From the NCBI RefSeq assembly GCF_030717995.2, contig NZ_CP157743.1, positions 806,001-870,000 on the forward strand: a stretch of DNA of 64,000 nucleotides. Reading direction: 5' to 3'. Each line of letters starts with the position of its first letter. Within the stretch, counting starts at the first letter, position 1. The notes under the pieces were generated by a model, which was given only the letters and a program-made list of their open reading frames with translations, did no database searches and was not told the origin of the DNA. The stretch comes from Methylomarinum sp. Ch1-1. GTDB lineage: Bacteria; Pseudomonadota; Gammaproteobacteria; Methylococcales; Methylomonadaceae. The position numbers and the translations under genes were made by a program. This document shows, one piece after another, positions 27,302 through 35,412 of the stretch.

Positions 27302-27564
27302 GCTGTGTTAGCAGCAATTCCCATATCATCAGTTTGAGTATTTTTGCAGGGTTTAGGGCATGGGATGTGTCTGTCGAGGAGCGCCGTTCACCCAGCACCT
27401 AAATTATCCAGGAATGTAAAATATAGTCCAGTAGACATGGAATTTAGGTGCTGGGTAAACCCATCCCTGGGGGCTTGACGGCAGCATCCTTGCTGCCGAC
27501 ATCCTCGCCAAACACACCCCATGCCCTTTTTGAACGCCAAAGTGGGAATTGCTGCTGTGTTAGC
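27302..27564. repeat. F1 mobile element, full-length copy with flanking direct repeats
   Basis: Inverted ends AGCAATTCCCA (27313-27323) and TGGGAATTGCT (27543-27553) bound a 241-bp element. GCTGTGTTAGC occurs directly outside both ends (27302-27312 and 27554-27564). If the ends are drawn at 13 bp, the direct repeat shrinks to TGTGTTA. Inside are nested inverted repeats: GTGTGTCTGTCGAGGA against TCCTCGCCAAACACAC, and ACCCAGCACCTAAATT against AATTTAGGTGCTGGGT. There is no coding capacity. Confidence 0.88.
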
Positions 27565-27584
27565 CGGACAACGCTGAAGTCATT

Positions 27585-28223
27585 TTAACGATGATAATGG
27601 TTGAAAACTGTGATGATTTCTTCGCAGGAAATCGTGTCGTGGTCATGAGCCAGGATAAACTCCGCCAGTTGCATAACCGCTTGCCAATAACTAGGCCGAT
27701 TGATAAAGCGGTAGGCTTGCATGAATAGTTCCTGCATTTTCTTTTTTTGCCGCGATGGCGAACCGATGAAATATTGTAAATAGGTGGTGGCTTTTTTGAC
27801 ATCGGAACAGCCGCCGTAGTGTTTCAAGGCGTTGCAATTGACCAAGTTTTGATTGAACACTTCTCCGTCACGTTCGGCGACATATTTCGCTTCGGCTAAA
27901 GGGCCGACCAGCAAATTCATCACATCCGCTTCATAGGCGCATTGATAACTGTGTTTATCGGCATCAGAGAGATCGGCTAGGTTATCGATGACGGTGACGG
28001 GCAAATTTTGTATTAGTTGTCCGTCAATCACCTTGGCGAACAATTGCGCGTTATTTTCAGCCGGCTTGCTGACCTGAATTTCAAAATAAACCGGCGGCAG
28101 TTTTTTTTGGCGGTTGCCAAAATAGATGGCGGCGGCATGTCCAGCTTCATGGAAGGCTGTTTGTGCATACAGTTCCAGGTTATCAATTTGGATGGCATCG
28201 GTGGTGTGATAATTTCTTTCCAT
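27585..28223 (-). CDS. Stand-alone FtsH peptidase (M41)-like zinc protein
   Basis: A 212-aa protein from ATG 28223 (GAGG upstream); a GTG at 28229 is less likely. The motif FHEAGHAAAIYFG near residue 26 is an HEXXH zinc site of the FtsH/M41 form. A later LVGPLAEAKYV resembles the region of the third ligand in FtsH. No AAA+ domain or membrane segment is present. It may be an active small metallopeptidase or a binding relic. Candidate RNA C and its terminator lie directly upstream, the U-tract ending about 12 bp before the ATG. Confidence 0.75.
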   Translation of the reverse strand: MERNYHTTDAIQIDNLELYAQTAFHEAGHAAAIYFGNRQKKLPPVYFEIQVSKPAENNAQLFAKVIDGQLIQNLPVTVIDNLADLSDADKHSYQCAYEADVMNLLVGPLAEAKYVAERDGEVFNQNLVNCNALKHYGGCSDVKKATTYLQYFIGSPSRQKKKMQELFMQAYRFINRPSYWQAVMQLAEFILAHDHDTISCEEIITVFNHYHR

Positions 28224-28234
28224 GGGCACCTCGC

Positions 28235-28313
28235 AAAAAAGCGGCCCGAAGGGCCGCAGTAGGAAGGATGGTAAAACTCAACTTCTCCGAGGAGGGAGCA
28301 GCGATAAGAGTTG
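28235..28313 (-). ncRNA. Candidate small RNA / leader RNA C
   Basis: Reading leftward, the RNA begins near CAACTC at 28313. Its 5' stem pairs CAACT with AGTTG and has an inner CTCC/GGAG hairpin with CCTCC in the loop. The linker CCTTCCT follows, and the strong terminator GCGGCCC-TTC-GGGCCGC (28257-28241) runs into T6. The plan and linker are shared with RNAs A and B. It abuts the ribosome site of the M41-like gene, so it could be a terminating 5' leader or an independent RNA. Confidence 0.65.
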
Positions 28314-28318
28314 GGTAA

Positions 28319-28369
28319 AGTCTAGCGACAAGACTCTGTCTTGAATATGTGACATAGTGTCGCGCGACA
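28319..28369 (-). promoter_or_regulatory. Conserved promoter with palindromic operator (copy C)
   Basis: TGTCGCGCGACA at 28358-28369, followed leftward by CTATGTCACAT, -35-like TATTCA (28342-28347) and -10 TAGACT (28319-28324). The palindrome-to-hexamer gap is 33 bp, as in copies A and B. RNA C would start six bases later. Confidence 0.68.
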
Positions 28370-28385
28370 ATATGCCGCCGATTGT

Positions 28386-28683
28386 GGCAAGAAGTTTGCA
28401 ATGTATGCTGGGTTTGCCTGGCTGAAATGCGCTAGATGGGTATCTTGAGGGCTGAAAAGAACGAAAATTGGGTGATATGCCCTATTTAACCGAGTCATAT
28501 CCCCTAGTTTTGTATTGCCGAGTCGATCAGCCCTTTTTTTCTCTGATGAGCGGCGGAAATTAGTTGAAAATATTTTTTCAGATGAGGGGCGGTGGTTGCC
28601 GGTTTATATGGGATGCTGAATCGTGTTGTCCAGGATTTCTCAGCGTTCGATCTGAGACATATGCGATTTTCCCGAGCAATAGG
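28386..28683. other. Gap between RNA B and the promoter of RNA C
   Basis: About 300 bp with no convincing gene. An 86-codon leftward frame overlaps RNA B and lacks a ribosome site. A second stem-loop-poor A/T-rich stretch lies at 28536-28580. I see no mobile-element ends. Confidence 0.4.
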
Positions 28684-28684
28684 C

Positions 28685-28774
28685 AAAAAAAATGCGGCCT
28701 GAGGCCGCATTAGTATAGAAGGATATATAAAAAAACTCTCTATCCCAGGAGGTTGGGAGCGCATTCAAGAGTTG
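28685..28774 (-). ncRNA. Candidate small RNA B (free-standing)
   Basis: Leftward RNA from CAACTC at 28774. The 5' stem AACTC/GAGTT holds an inner CTCCC/GGGAT hairpin with CCTCC in the loop. A linker with CCTTCT follows, then the terminator AATGCGGCC-TCA-GGCCGCATT (28712-28692) with T8. Unlike A and C, no gene follows directly, which favours an independent small RNA. It starts about 95 bp after the stop of the GGDEF-EAL gene. Confidence 0.68.
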
Positions 28775-28779
28775 TGCGT

Positions 28780-28830
28780 AGTTTATAGCGCAATGACCAT
28801 GTTGAAAATGTGGCATAGTGTCGCGCGACA
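28780..28830 (-). promoter_or_regulatory. Conserved promoter with palindromic operator (copy B)
   Basis: TGTCGCGCGACA at 28819-28830, then CTATGCCACAT, -35-like TTTTCA (28803-28808) and -10 TAAACT (28780-28785, within TATAAACT). The 33-bp palindrome-to-hexamer distance matches copies A and C. Confidence 0.7.
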
Positions 28831-28868
28831 AATTGTCGCTATCGCGATGACGATCAGTTGCGAGCAGG

Positions 28869-31172
28869 CTATGCCAGTTCGCTGAGCAGCATGGGTTTTT
28901 CCACCCCCCAGCCTTGCGCATAATCGACGCCTATTTCGTGCAGCAAGGCGTGGATTTGATCGTTTTCGACATATTCGGCGATGGTTTTCAATCCTAAACT
29001 ATGAGCGATCTCATTCATCGAGCGGACGATGGCGACATCGGTGCTGTTGTTGAGCATGTCTTTGACAAAGACGCCATCAATTTTCAGGAAATCGACATCC
29101 AGGCTTTTCAAATAAGAATAGGATGAATAGCCGGAGCCAAAGTCGTCTAAGGAAAACTTACAGTTGTAGCGTTTGATTTGTTTGATGAACTGTTGAGTGA
29201 AATAGACGTTTTCGGCGGCGACGGTTTCGGTGACTTCAAAGGTGATTTTTTCCAACGCTATATTGCTGGAGGCCAGCGTGTTTTTTAAAAAAGCCAGAAA
29301 ATCTTCGCTATTCATCGATTCGCCGGACAGGTTGATCGAGAAGCCATCCAGCGCCTCGAAGACTGAGGGGTGTTGTTCTATCCAGGCTAAAACCGTCAAC
29401 ACCACCCAGCGGTCTATTTCGGACATGCGCCGGCAACGTTCGACGGCCGGGATAAAATCGTCAGGGGCGATGACCTTGCCGTTTTCATCTTTGACGCCAA
29501 GTAGGATTTCATAATGGCAGTGAGCCTTTTTTTGCGGATCGATTGCGGCGATTTTCTGGCATCTGATGAACAGGCGGTCATTGTTGAGGACCTGATCGAT
29601 GCGCCCGGCCCAGTCATGGGTATTGAGTTGGGACTTCAACATCTGATCATTTTTCTGGAATATGCGGATGCTGTTGCGACCCGCGTTTTTTGCCGAAAGC
29701 GTGGCCGAATCAACCTTTTGCAGCAGGCTGGCGATGTCGTAACTATTATCGTTGAAAGGCAACATGCCGATACTGGCGCCGATCGCATAACTTTTATCCC
29801 GCCACTCGAAATGACTGTCGATGAGCCGGGATTGCAGTTTTCTGGCCATATCATAGGCGGCTTCGGCGGAGCAGTTTCTCAATAATATGGCTAGCGTGTT
29901 ATCGCCGAGGCGGGCCAGGATTTGTCGATGATGCAGTTGGTTTTTCAATAAGTCGGCCAACTGTTTTATCAGTGCTTCGCCGCCGGCCAGGCCGCAGGTA
30001 TTGGTGATCATGCGGAAGTCCTGGATCTCGATATTGCAGAGCACATACTGGGCGCCGTCGAGTCTGGACAGCTCTCTTTTGAACTGTTTGATAAACTCTT
30101 TGTGATTGATCAGCTGAGTCACCGGATCATGAGTGGCGTTATAGACCAGTTTTTCATGCATTTTCTGCAGCATGGTATGAGTTGCACGGTCCATGACCGG
30201 CACATCGAGGCTTTCAATGCGGTTGGCGGTGCCGTTTCTGATCAGATCGGATAGCGCCTCCCGCTCCAGTTCCAGCTTTTTCATACCGTTTCGGTCGACA
30301 AAGACGTAGACATCCTGAATGTCGCCGATCCAGACCAGTTTCAAGGGTTCCAAATTATCGTCAATTAGGACGGTCAGCCATTCTCCAACCCGGAGTTGAT
30401 CGACTCCTTCGTCGTGACTGATGGTCTTATCGGCAATTTTATCGGTCTCGGAAACCGGGAATGTGATCATTTCCGCCTGGTTATCAGGGGCTCCCGACAA
30501 TAATGTTTTCAATTGGCGCAGTATTTTTTGCTGTACAAACGTATTGGTGCAGACCTGCTGCAGGTGGGTATCGATGAATTCCAGCGTCGTTAGCGTTTGC
30601 GCTTCGCTAACCTTGTTTGGTCCGGTTAGCCAGTTATTCAGCTGATCGATGAGACGCAGATAGTTGCTAAAGGCATCGTCACCGGCGCCGTCATTTAATT
30701 TGGCGATGACCAATAAATGTTGCCAACCGGCCGCTAGCAGAGCCGTGATGATTTTCGGGATGCGTTTGCCGGCAAAGCGCCGATTGAGTTCGTGCTGGAC
30801 CGATAGACGCGCTTTTTCCAACTTCTGTTTGCCTTCATAAACTTCGATGATGCGTTTAATGTTGTGGTCGATGGATTGATTGACCGATTGAGTCAGCTCA
30901 TTGAGTTGCCGTTCCACCGACACGAAAATATCGGGATTTTTCACTGACTGATGGGCGATTTGTTCGACCAGTTGATCTAAGGTCTGCTTAAGGCGTCGGT
31001 TCCGGATCACTTTATTGTCTTTGACGGCCGACTCCAGCCAGGCCAGGTGATTGACGATATTACGGGCAGGATGCTGATCGGATTCGAGGAAGCTCGGATC
31101 CAGCAAGGCTTGAGCCATGACGGGCAAATAAATGTTTTGCAGATACGGTTGAATTTCCTTGTTCAACGACAT
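28869..31172 (-). CDS. DUF1631 C-terminal part with GGDEF and EAL domains (downstream half of a split gene)
   Basis: 767 aa from the first in-frame ATG. The N-terminal part (LLDPSFLESDQHPARNIVNHLAW) is the C-terminal portion of DUF1631. A GGDEF domain follows at about residues 345-505 with the signature degenerated to RLGDNT, so cyclase activity is unlikely. The EAL domain at about 525-765 has EIL in place of EAL but keeps DDFGSGYSSYSYLKSL, so it may still hydrolyse c-di-GMP. The frame stays open upstream to the A8 run at 31331-31338, where it joins the PilZ half in another frame. One extra A would make a single protein of about 1260 aa. Confidence 0.85.
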   Translation of the reverse strand: MSLNKEIQPYLQNIYLPVMAQALLDPSFLESDQHPARNIVNHLAWLESAVKDNKVIRNRRLKQTLDQLVEQIAHQSVKNPDIFVSVERQLNELTQSVNQSIDHNIKRIIEVYEGKQKLEKARLSVQHELNRRFAGKRIPKIITALLAAGWQHLLVIAKLNDGAGDDAFSNYLRLIDQLNNWLTGPNKVSEAQTLTTLEFIDTHLQQVCTNTFVQQKILRQLKTLLSGAPDNQAEMITFPVSETDKIADKTISHDEGVDQLRVGEWLTVLIDDNLEPLKLVWIGDIQDVYVFVDRNGMKKLELEREALSDLIRNGTANRIESLDVPVMDRATHTMLQKMHEKLVYNATHDPVTQLINHKEFIKQFKRELSRLDGAQYVLCNIEIQDFRMITNTCGLAGGEALIKQLADLLKNQLHHRQILARLGDNTLAILLRNCSAEAAYDMARKLQSRLIDSHFEWRDKSYAIGASIGMLPFNDNSYDIASLLQKVDSATLSAKNAGRNSIRIFQKNDQMLKSQLNTHDWAGRIDQVLNNDRLFIRCQKIAAIDPQKKAHCHYEILLGVKDENGKVIAPDDFIPAVERCRRMSEIDRWVVLTVLAWIEQHPSVFEALDGFSINLSGESMNSEDFLAFLKNTLASSNIALEKITFEVTETVAAENVYFTQQFIKQIKRYNCKFSLDDFGSGYSSYSYLKSLDVDFLKIDGVFVKDMLNNSTDVAIVRSMNEIAHSLGLKTIAEYVENDQIHALLHEIGVDYAQGWGVEKPMLLSELA

Positions 31173-31264
31173 GTCCCTGAGCAGGGTGTCAAACAGACGT
31201 TGATGGACATCGAGAGCACTTTGGTCGGCGTTGGAGAGATTTTTGTGGTCGCCAGCGAATTTTT

Positions 31265-32605
31265 TTAACGTCCGTTGCAGTTCCTTTTGCAGAGACTGGC
31301 CTTCGAGATGGGGAGTGGGGCTGCCGGCGGTTTTTTTTGCAAGTGTGACAGGGCGGCGGCGATTTCTTCGGGTGAATATTCCGCATCCCTGGACGGCGAC
31401 TCGGCGGTTGTGGAGTGCTGGGGAGAAATTTGGCCTTTAACCAGGCGCAACAGATGACTGGCGACATTGACGAGCGGTTGGCTGCCTTCGGTGTTAAGCG
31501 CCGTTTGAGTGGACGGAGTGTCTTTGTTGAAGGCGGCATTTGCAGGATATCTAGGATAAGTCCTATCGGCAGTAGCAAGGCCTTCCGTAACTGCGTTGCC
31601 TAGGATGATGTTTTTCCAGGTGTTGGGCCCCGTAATTTGTCTGGGAGCGCCATGGGCAACAAGGATTTGATCCATTTTTTTATATAAATCCGGCAGACAG
31701 TCATGCAGCGTTTGTTCAAAGACAGCATAGAGGGTGCGTTTGACCTGGGGATTTTCCTCTATACCGGTTAAGGCGTCACGTAAACAGTCGCATAATTTTT
31801 CCGGGCTGGCGGGATTGCTCGCGCTATTGGCATCGGCGCCGATAAGATAGGCCGTTTTGTGTTGCAGTTGTCGTAGCTCCGATCGGTATGACGCATCCAG
31901 GTTTCTGATGGTGGCCGATAAATCGAGCCAGTCTTCAAACTCATTTTTATCAACCAATGACAGCGGTAAGGCTATTTCCTTGTCTTCTCGACTTGGTTGG
32001 TTAACGTGACGAGGCTCTTGCAGTGCGGCATGGCAAAATCTGTCAAACAACATGTTTTTGTTGAGTTGCAGATTGGGAATGGCGTCGAGTAAGGCCGTAT
32101 AGTCGTGAAAATCGGCGACATGCTCGGCGGTTTCAGTTAATTTCGGCGCCGCTCGTTGATAAAATTGCCGGAATATCCTCGACAGATGCGCCTGCAACAG
32201 GGTAGCCAGCTCCGCTTCCAGGATATTCGATGGATCGCGAGGCGGTCCATTGGTCGTCGAAGAGGCTTCGTCGGAGATTGCTGCGTGCTGTTTTAGCGCC
32301 TGAAAAGCCGCTTTGGCATCGCCTGCAAACGCGACGCCGACGCCATGGGCGCGGAAATGGCGGATTTGTACGTCTAACTCGAAGTCTTTGCCGCCATCTT
32401 GGCCAAGGTTCAAGGTAAATTGAACCTGTAACATTTGTTGAAGTTGTAAGTCCCCGTCCTGATGAGCTTGTTGCAGTTCTATGAACAAACCGCCGGAGCA
32501 AAAATCCCGTATCATGCCTTTAATTTGCTGGGAATCATTAACGACCAGCGTGGCGGCTAGTTCAATTCCATGACGCATATAACGGCGACGCTTTATCATA
32601 GGCAT
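31265..32605 (-). CDS. PilZ domain and DUF1631 N-terminal part (upstream half of a split gene)
   Basis: About 446 aa from ATG 32605. The PilZ domain near the N terminus has RRRYMRHG and DFCSGGLFIEL, the RxxxR and D/NxSxxG c-di-GMP binding motifs (the second has C-S-G-G). DUF1631 sequence follows (HAALQEPRHVNQPSREDKEI and LKRTLYAVFEQTLHDCLPDL-like region). After the A8 run at 31331-31338 the frame gives about 25 unrelated residues and stops at 31265, while the -1 frame continues into the downstream half. It is either frameshifted, a sequencing error, or expressed by slippage. Confidence 0.82.
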   Translation of the reverse strand: MPMIKRRRYMRHGIELAATLVVNDSQQIKGMIRDFCSGGLFIELQQAHQDGDLQLQQMLQVQFTLNLGQDGGKDFELDVQIRHFRAHGVGVAFAGDAKAAFQALKQHAAISDEASSTTNGPPRDPSNILEAELATLLQAHLSRIFRQFYQRAAPKLTETAEHVADFHDYTALLDAIPNLQLNKNMLFDRFCHAALQEPRHVNQPSREDKEIALPLSLVDKNEFEDWLDLSATIRNLDASYRSELRQLQHKTAYLIGADANSASNPASPEKLCDCLRDALTGIEENPQVKRTLYAVFEQTLHDCLPDLYKKMDQILVAHGAPRQITGPNTWKNIILGNAVTEGLATADRTYPRYPANAAFNKDTPSTQTALNTEGSQPLVNVASHLLRLVKGQISPQHSTTAESPSRDAEYSPEEIAAALSHLQKKPPAAPLPISKASLCKRNCNGR

Positions 32606-32648
32606 TCGGAAATGTAATATTAGATGAGTTGCTAAGACTTGATCAAAC

Positions 32649-32873
32649 ATAACTATTCAGCGTGAGATAGGGCATCGGCAGCGGCCGCCGCACAGGGAGG
32701 TGCAAGTGACGCGTGAGGCAGGATGCCTTTAGCTGCCAGGGATTTACCCAACACCGAAATACCCCAGGTTATTGGCTATGATTAAAAATCTTCGTTAATT
32801 TAGGTGCTGGGTAAACGCGTCCTCAGAAATCAATGACCTACTGCCTAAAACCCGAAAGATAGTGAATAGTTAC
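32649..32873. repeat. Composite F2/F1 mobile element
   Basis: F2-like ends (TAACTATTCAG at about 32650-32660 and GTGAATAGTTAC at about 32862-32873) enclose F1 inner inverted-repeat arms (TTTACCCAACACC at 32743-32755 and GGTGCTGGGTAAAC at 32803-32816) without F1 ends. No exact target duplication is seen. It lies immediately upstream of the PilZ-DUF1631 gene, about 45 bp before its ATG. Confidence 0.65.
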
Positions 32874-32967
32874 CAATCATACTGCTAAAAAATAAATTGC
32901 CAAAGGAAATAAACATCAGAGCCACGACTATTGCCAGGTCCTTAGGAGCTTCGGCGCGAACCGCGGC

Positions 32968-33936
32968 TTAATGCCATAAGCCGTTAATATGCCATCTGGG
33001 CCGACGTTTTACCGTTCGTCTTTGCAGGATATCTTGCAAGGGACTGCTGCCCAACATCAATGGCAGCGGAGTTACGGTTTCCGGAATCTTAAGCTCCATT
33101 AAACGACGCACTCTTTCCTGGGTGGGAGGATGGGTGCGCAGCAAAGACGGCTCGGGTATTCTGCGGCCGGGGAAAAATACGCGCTCCATCCAGCCTCCCT
33201 GCACATGTTCAATTTTAATCAGCGCTCGGGCCAGAGTTTCCGGGGCGCCGGTTAGACGCGCCGCATTCAAATCCGCATTGTATTCTCGGGTTCGGGACAA
33301 GCCGAGTTGAGCTAAGGCGCAGATATTGGGCGATAAAATCAGCAATATGATGGCAAACCAGTTTATAGTGGCGTCGGTGAGCAGGATCAAAGGCAGGTTA
33401 AGCAACAATAATAGCTGACCAAATAAAGAAAGCAGACTGGTTAGGCGGCTGAACATGTCGGCCAGCCCCATTACGCCCATATCATTGTTGCCGATATGAC
33501 TGATTTCATGGGCTAACACCGCGACCAGTTCCTCGATATTCAGCGCGCGCAACAGGCCGTCGCTGATGCCAATGCTGGCGTCAGAAGTTTGGCCGACCGA
33601 AAAGGCATTGAGCGTTCGGCTGGGGATGTAATGCAGTGACGGCGCCTTGCTTAAACCGGCCCTGCGGCTCAATTCTTCGATCGCCCTATGGATCAGCGGG
33701 GCCTGATGGGGCGGCAACGGATAAGCGCCGTATAGGCTCATGATCAGATTTGGCGTAAATCTAGGATTTAACAGCAGCAACAGCAAGCACATCAAGGCCA
33801 GGGCGATGACGCCTTCGAATTCCCATAGCAAGTAGCCAAGCAATAACATGAGGCTGCCCATCACCACGAGCAACAACAGGGTTTGCATCCGATTGGCTAA
33901 GGAGTGTTGCTTCCAGTTGTCTACATCAAGCGCCAT
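32968..33936 (-). CDS. HtpX-like membrane zinc metalloprotease (M48)
   Basis: 322 aa from ATG 33936 (AAAGAG upstream). Two N-terminal hydrophobic segments (about residues 20-60) precede the zinc site HEISH at 143-147. Two further hydrophobic segments (about 165-205) follow, then SRTREYNADLNAARLTG, which should supply the third ligand Glu. This is the HtpX/M48 pattern of inner-membrane quality-control proteases. It lies 67 bp downstream of the HtrA-type protease gene on the same strand. Confidence 0.9.
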   Translation of the reverse strand: MALDVDNWKQHSLANRMQTLLLLVVMGSLMLLLGYLLWEFEGVIALALMCLLLLLLNPRFTPNLIMSLYGAYPLPPHQAPLIHRAIEELSRRAGLSKAPSLHYIPSRTLNAFSVGQTSDASIGISDGLLRALNIEELVAVLAHEISHIGNNDMGVMGLADMFSRLTSLLSLFGQLLLLLNLPLILLTDATINWFAIILLILSPNICALAQLGLSRTREYNADLNAARLTGAPETLARALIKIEHVQGGWMERVFFPGRRIPEPSLLRTHPPTQERVRRLMELKIPETVTPLPLMLGSSPLQDILQRRTVKRRPRWHINGLWH

Positions 33937-34003
33937 AATGCGGGACTCTTTGATTAATTCGCCTGGGCTCGATGCCGGTGCGTGCGAGCCCAAGCATAGT
34001 GGT

Positions 34004-35350
34004 CTAACGAATGATCAGATAAAAGAATCTGCCGCTGCGGTTGATATGCAGCAACAACTCTTTATCCGTCCGACTCAAGGCCTTGCGTAAACTATCGATG
34101 TCGCTGACCCGCTTGCGATTCGCGCCGGTAATGATATCGCCGGGACGCAAGCCGCTGTAAGCGGCCATGGAGTTGGGCGCAATCGCGGTGATAATCACGC
34201 CTTCGTTGTTGGGCGTATTTTCCAATTTGACGCCTTGCAGTAGTGCATGCTCGCTGGCGGCGACGGCTTTAGGCTTTTGGATTTCGACGCTGAATTTGCG
34301 TTCTTTGCCGTCGCGAATCACTCCCAATGTCAGTTCGTCGCCTATCGCCTTGACCGCAATCATGCTGCGCAGCCGGCCGGTGGAACGGGTCATTTGATCG
34401 TCGACGCTGATGATGACATCGCCCGCCTTCAATCCGGCTTTGTCGGCGCCGCCGCCCTCTATGACGCCGGTTACCAGCACGCCTTGCTGACCGTGTTTCA
34501 GATCGAAGGCCTTGCGCAAGTCCGAGGTGATGTCTTGGATATTGACGCCGATCATCCCGCGTCGGACTTCACCGAATGCGAGTATTTGCCGCATGCTTGC
34601 ATTGACCATGTCGATCGGAATTGCGAAGCCGATGCCGATATTGCCGCCCGAGGGGGCGATGATGGCGGTATTGATGCCGACCAATTCACCGAGTAAATTA
34701 ACCAATGCGCCGCCGGAATTGCCCGGATTGATCGAGGCGTCGGTCTGAATGAAGTTCTCGTAGCCCTCGATGCCCAACCCGGAACGTTCCAATGCACTGA
34801 CTACACCGGTCGTGACCGTTTGTCCCAGTCCGAACGGATTGCCGATCGCGACGACGAAATCTCCGACCTCAAGCAGACTGGAGCGACCTATTTTCACTTC
34901 GGTCAGATTCGAGGCCTTGATTTTCAGCACGGCGATATCCAGGTCGCGGTCTTCGCCGACGACCTCGGCCTTAAAATCACGACCGTCGATCAACGACACA
35001 TAGACTTCGTCGGCATTGTTGATGACGTGAAAATTGGTCAGCACTATCCCTTCGTCTTTATTAACGATGACGCCGGAGCCGGCGCTTTGTTGACGCCGCT
35101 TCGGCTGATAGCGGGGCTGCTCGGGAATTTGAAAAAAGTGGCGGAAAAAAGGATCGTTTAACAACGGGTTGTAAACTTCCCGGGTCGAAAATGTAGAAAT
35201 ATTGACGACGGCCGGATTCACTTGTTTCAACATCGGCGATATGGACGGCACCGGCCGGCCGCTGCTGTCATAGTTCGGTAACGCGGCATTAGCGGCGGTA
35301 ACGGAAAACAAGGTAATACACAGGATTAAGACTCGATGGGCAAAAAACAT
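34004..35350 (-). CDS. degQ: HtrA/DegQ-type periplasmic serine protease
   Basis: 448 aa from ATG 35350, with AGAGG upstream and a signal peptide cut near ANA (residue 22). The frame is open to 35416, but the extension is not signal-like. The trypsin-like domain has the triad H108 (NFHVINN), D138 (DLDIAVLK) and S212 (NPGNSGGAL). Two PDZ domains follow (about residues 255-345 and 365-445). It degrades or refolds damaged envelope proteins. DegP and DegQ cannot be firmly told apart here. It lies 62 bp after the Hsp20 gene in a stress cluster. Confidence 0.93.
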   Translation of the reverse strand: MFFAHRVLILCITLFSVTAANAALPNYDSSGRPVPSISPMLKQVNPAVVNISTFSTREVYNPLLNDPFFRHFFQIPEQPRYQPKRRQQSAGSGVIVNKDEGIVLTNFHVINNADEVYVSLIDGRDFKAEVVGEDRDLDIAVLKIKASNLTEVKIGRSSLLEVGDFVVAIGNPFGLGQTVTTGVVSALERSGLGIEGYENFIQTDASINPGNSGGALVNLLGELVGINTAIIAPSGGNIGIGFAIPIDMVNASMRQILAFGEVRRGMIGVNIQDITSDLRKAFDLKHGQQGVLVTGVIEGGGADKAGLKAGDVIISVDDQMTRSTGRLRSMIAVKAIGDELTLGVIRDGKERKFSVEIQKPKAVAASEHALLQGVKLENTPNNEGVIITAIAPNSMAAYSGLRPGDIITGANRKRVSDIDSLRKALSRTDKELLLHINRSGRFFYLIIR

Positions 35351-35412
35351 GACGACCTCTGCTGGTTCTGAAAGAGTAAAATGGGCGGAATTATGCTCCC
35401 GCCCTATTGCGC

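Noticed and set aside
28504-28764. 86-codon leftward frame
   Set aside because: It runs through the terminator of RNA B and has no ribosome site or recognisable composition.
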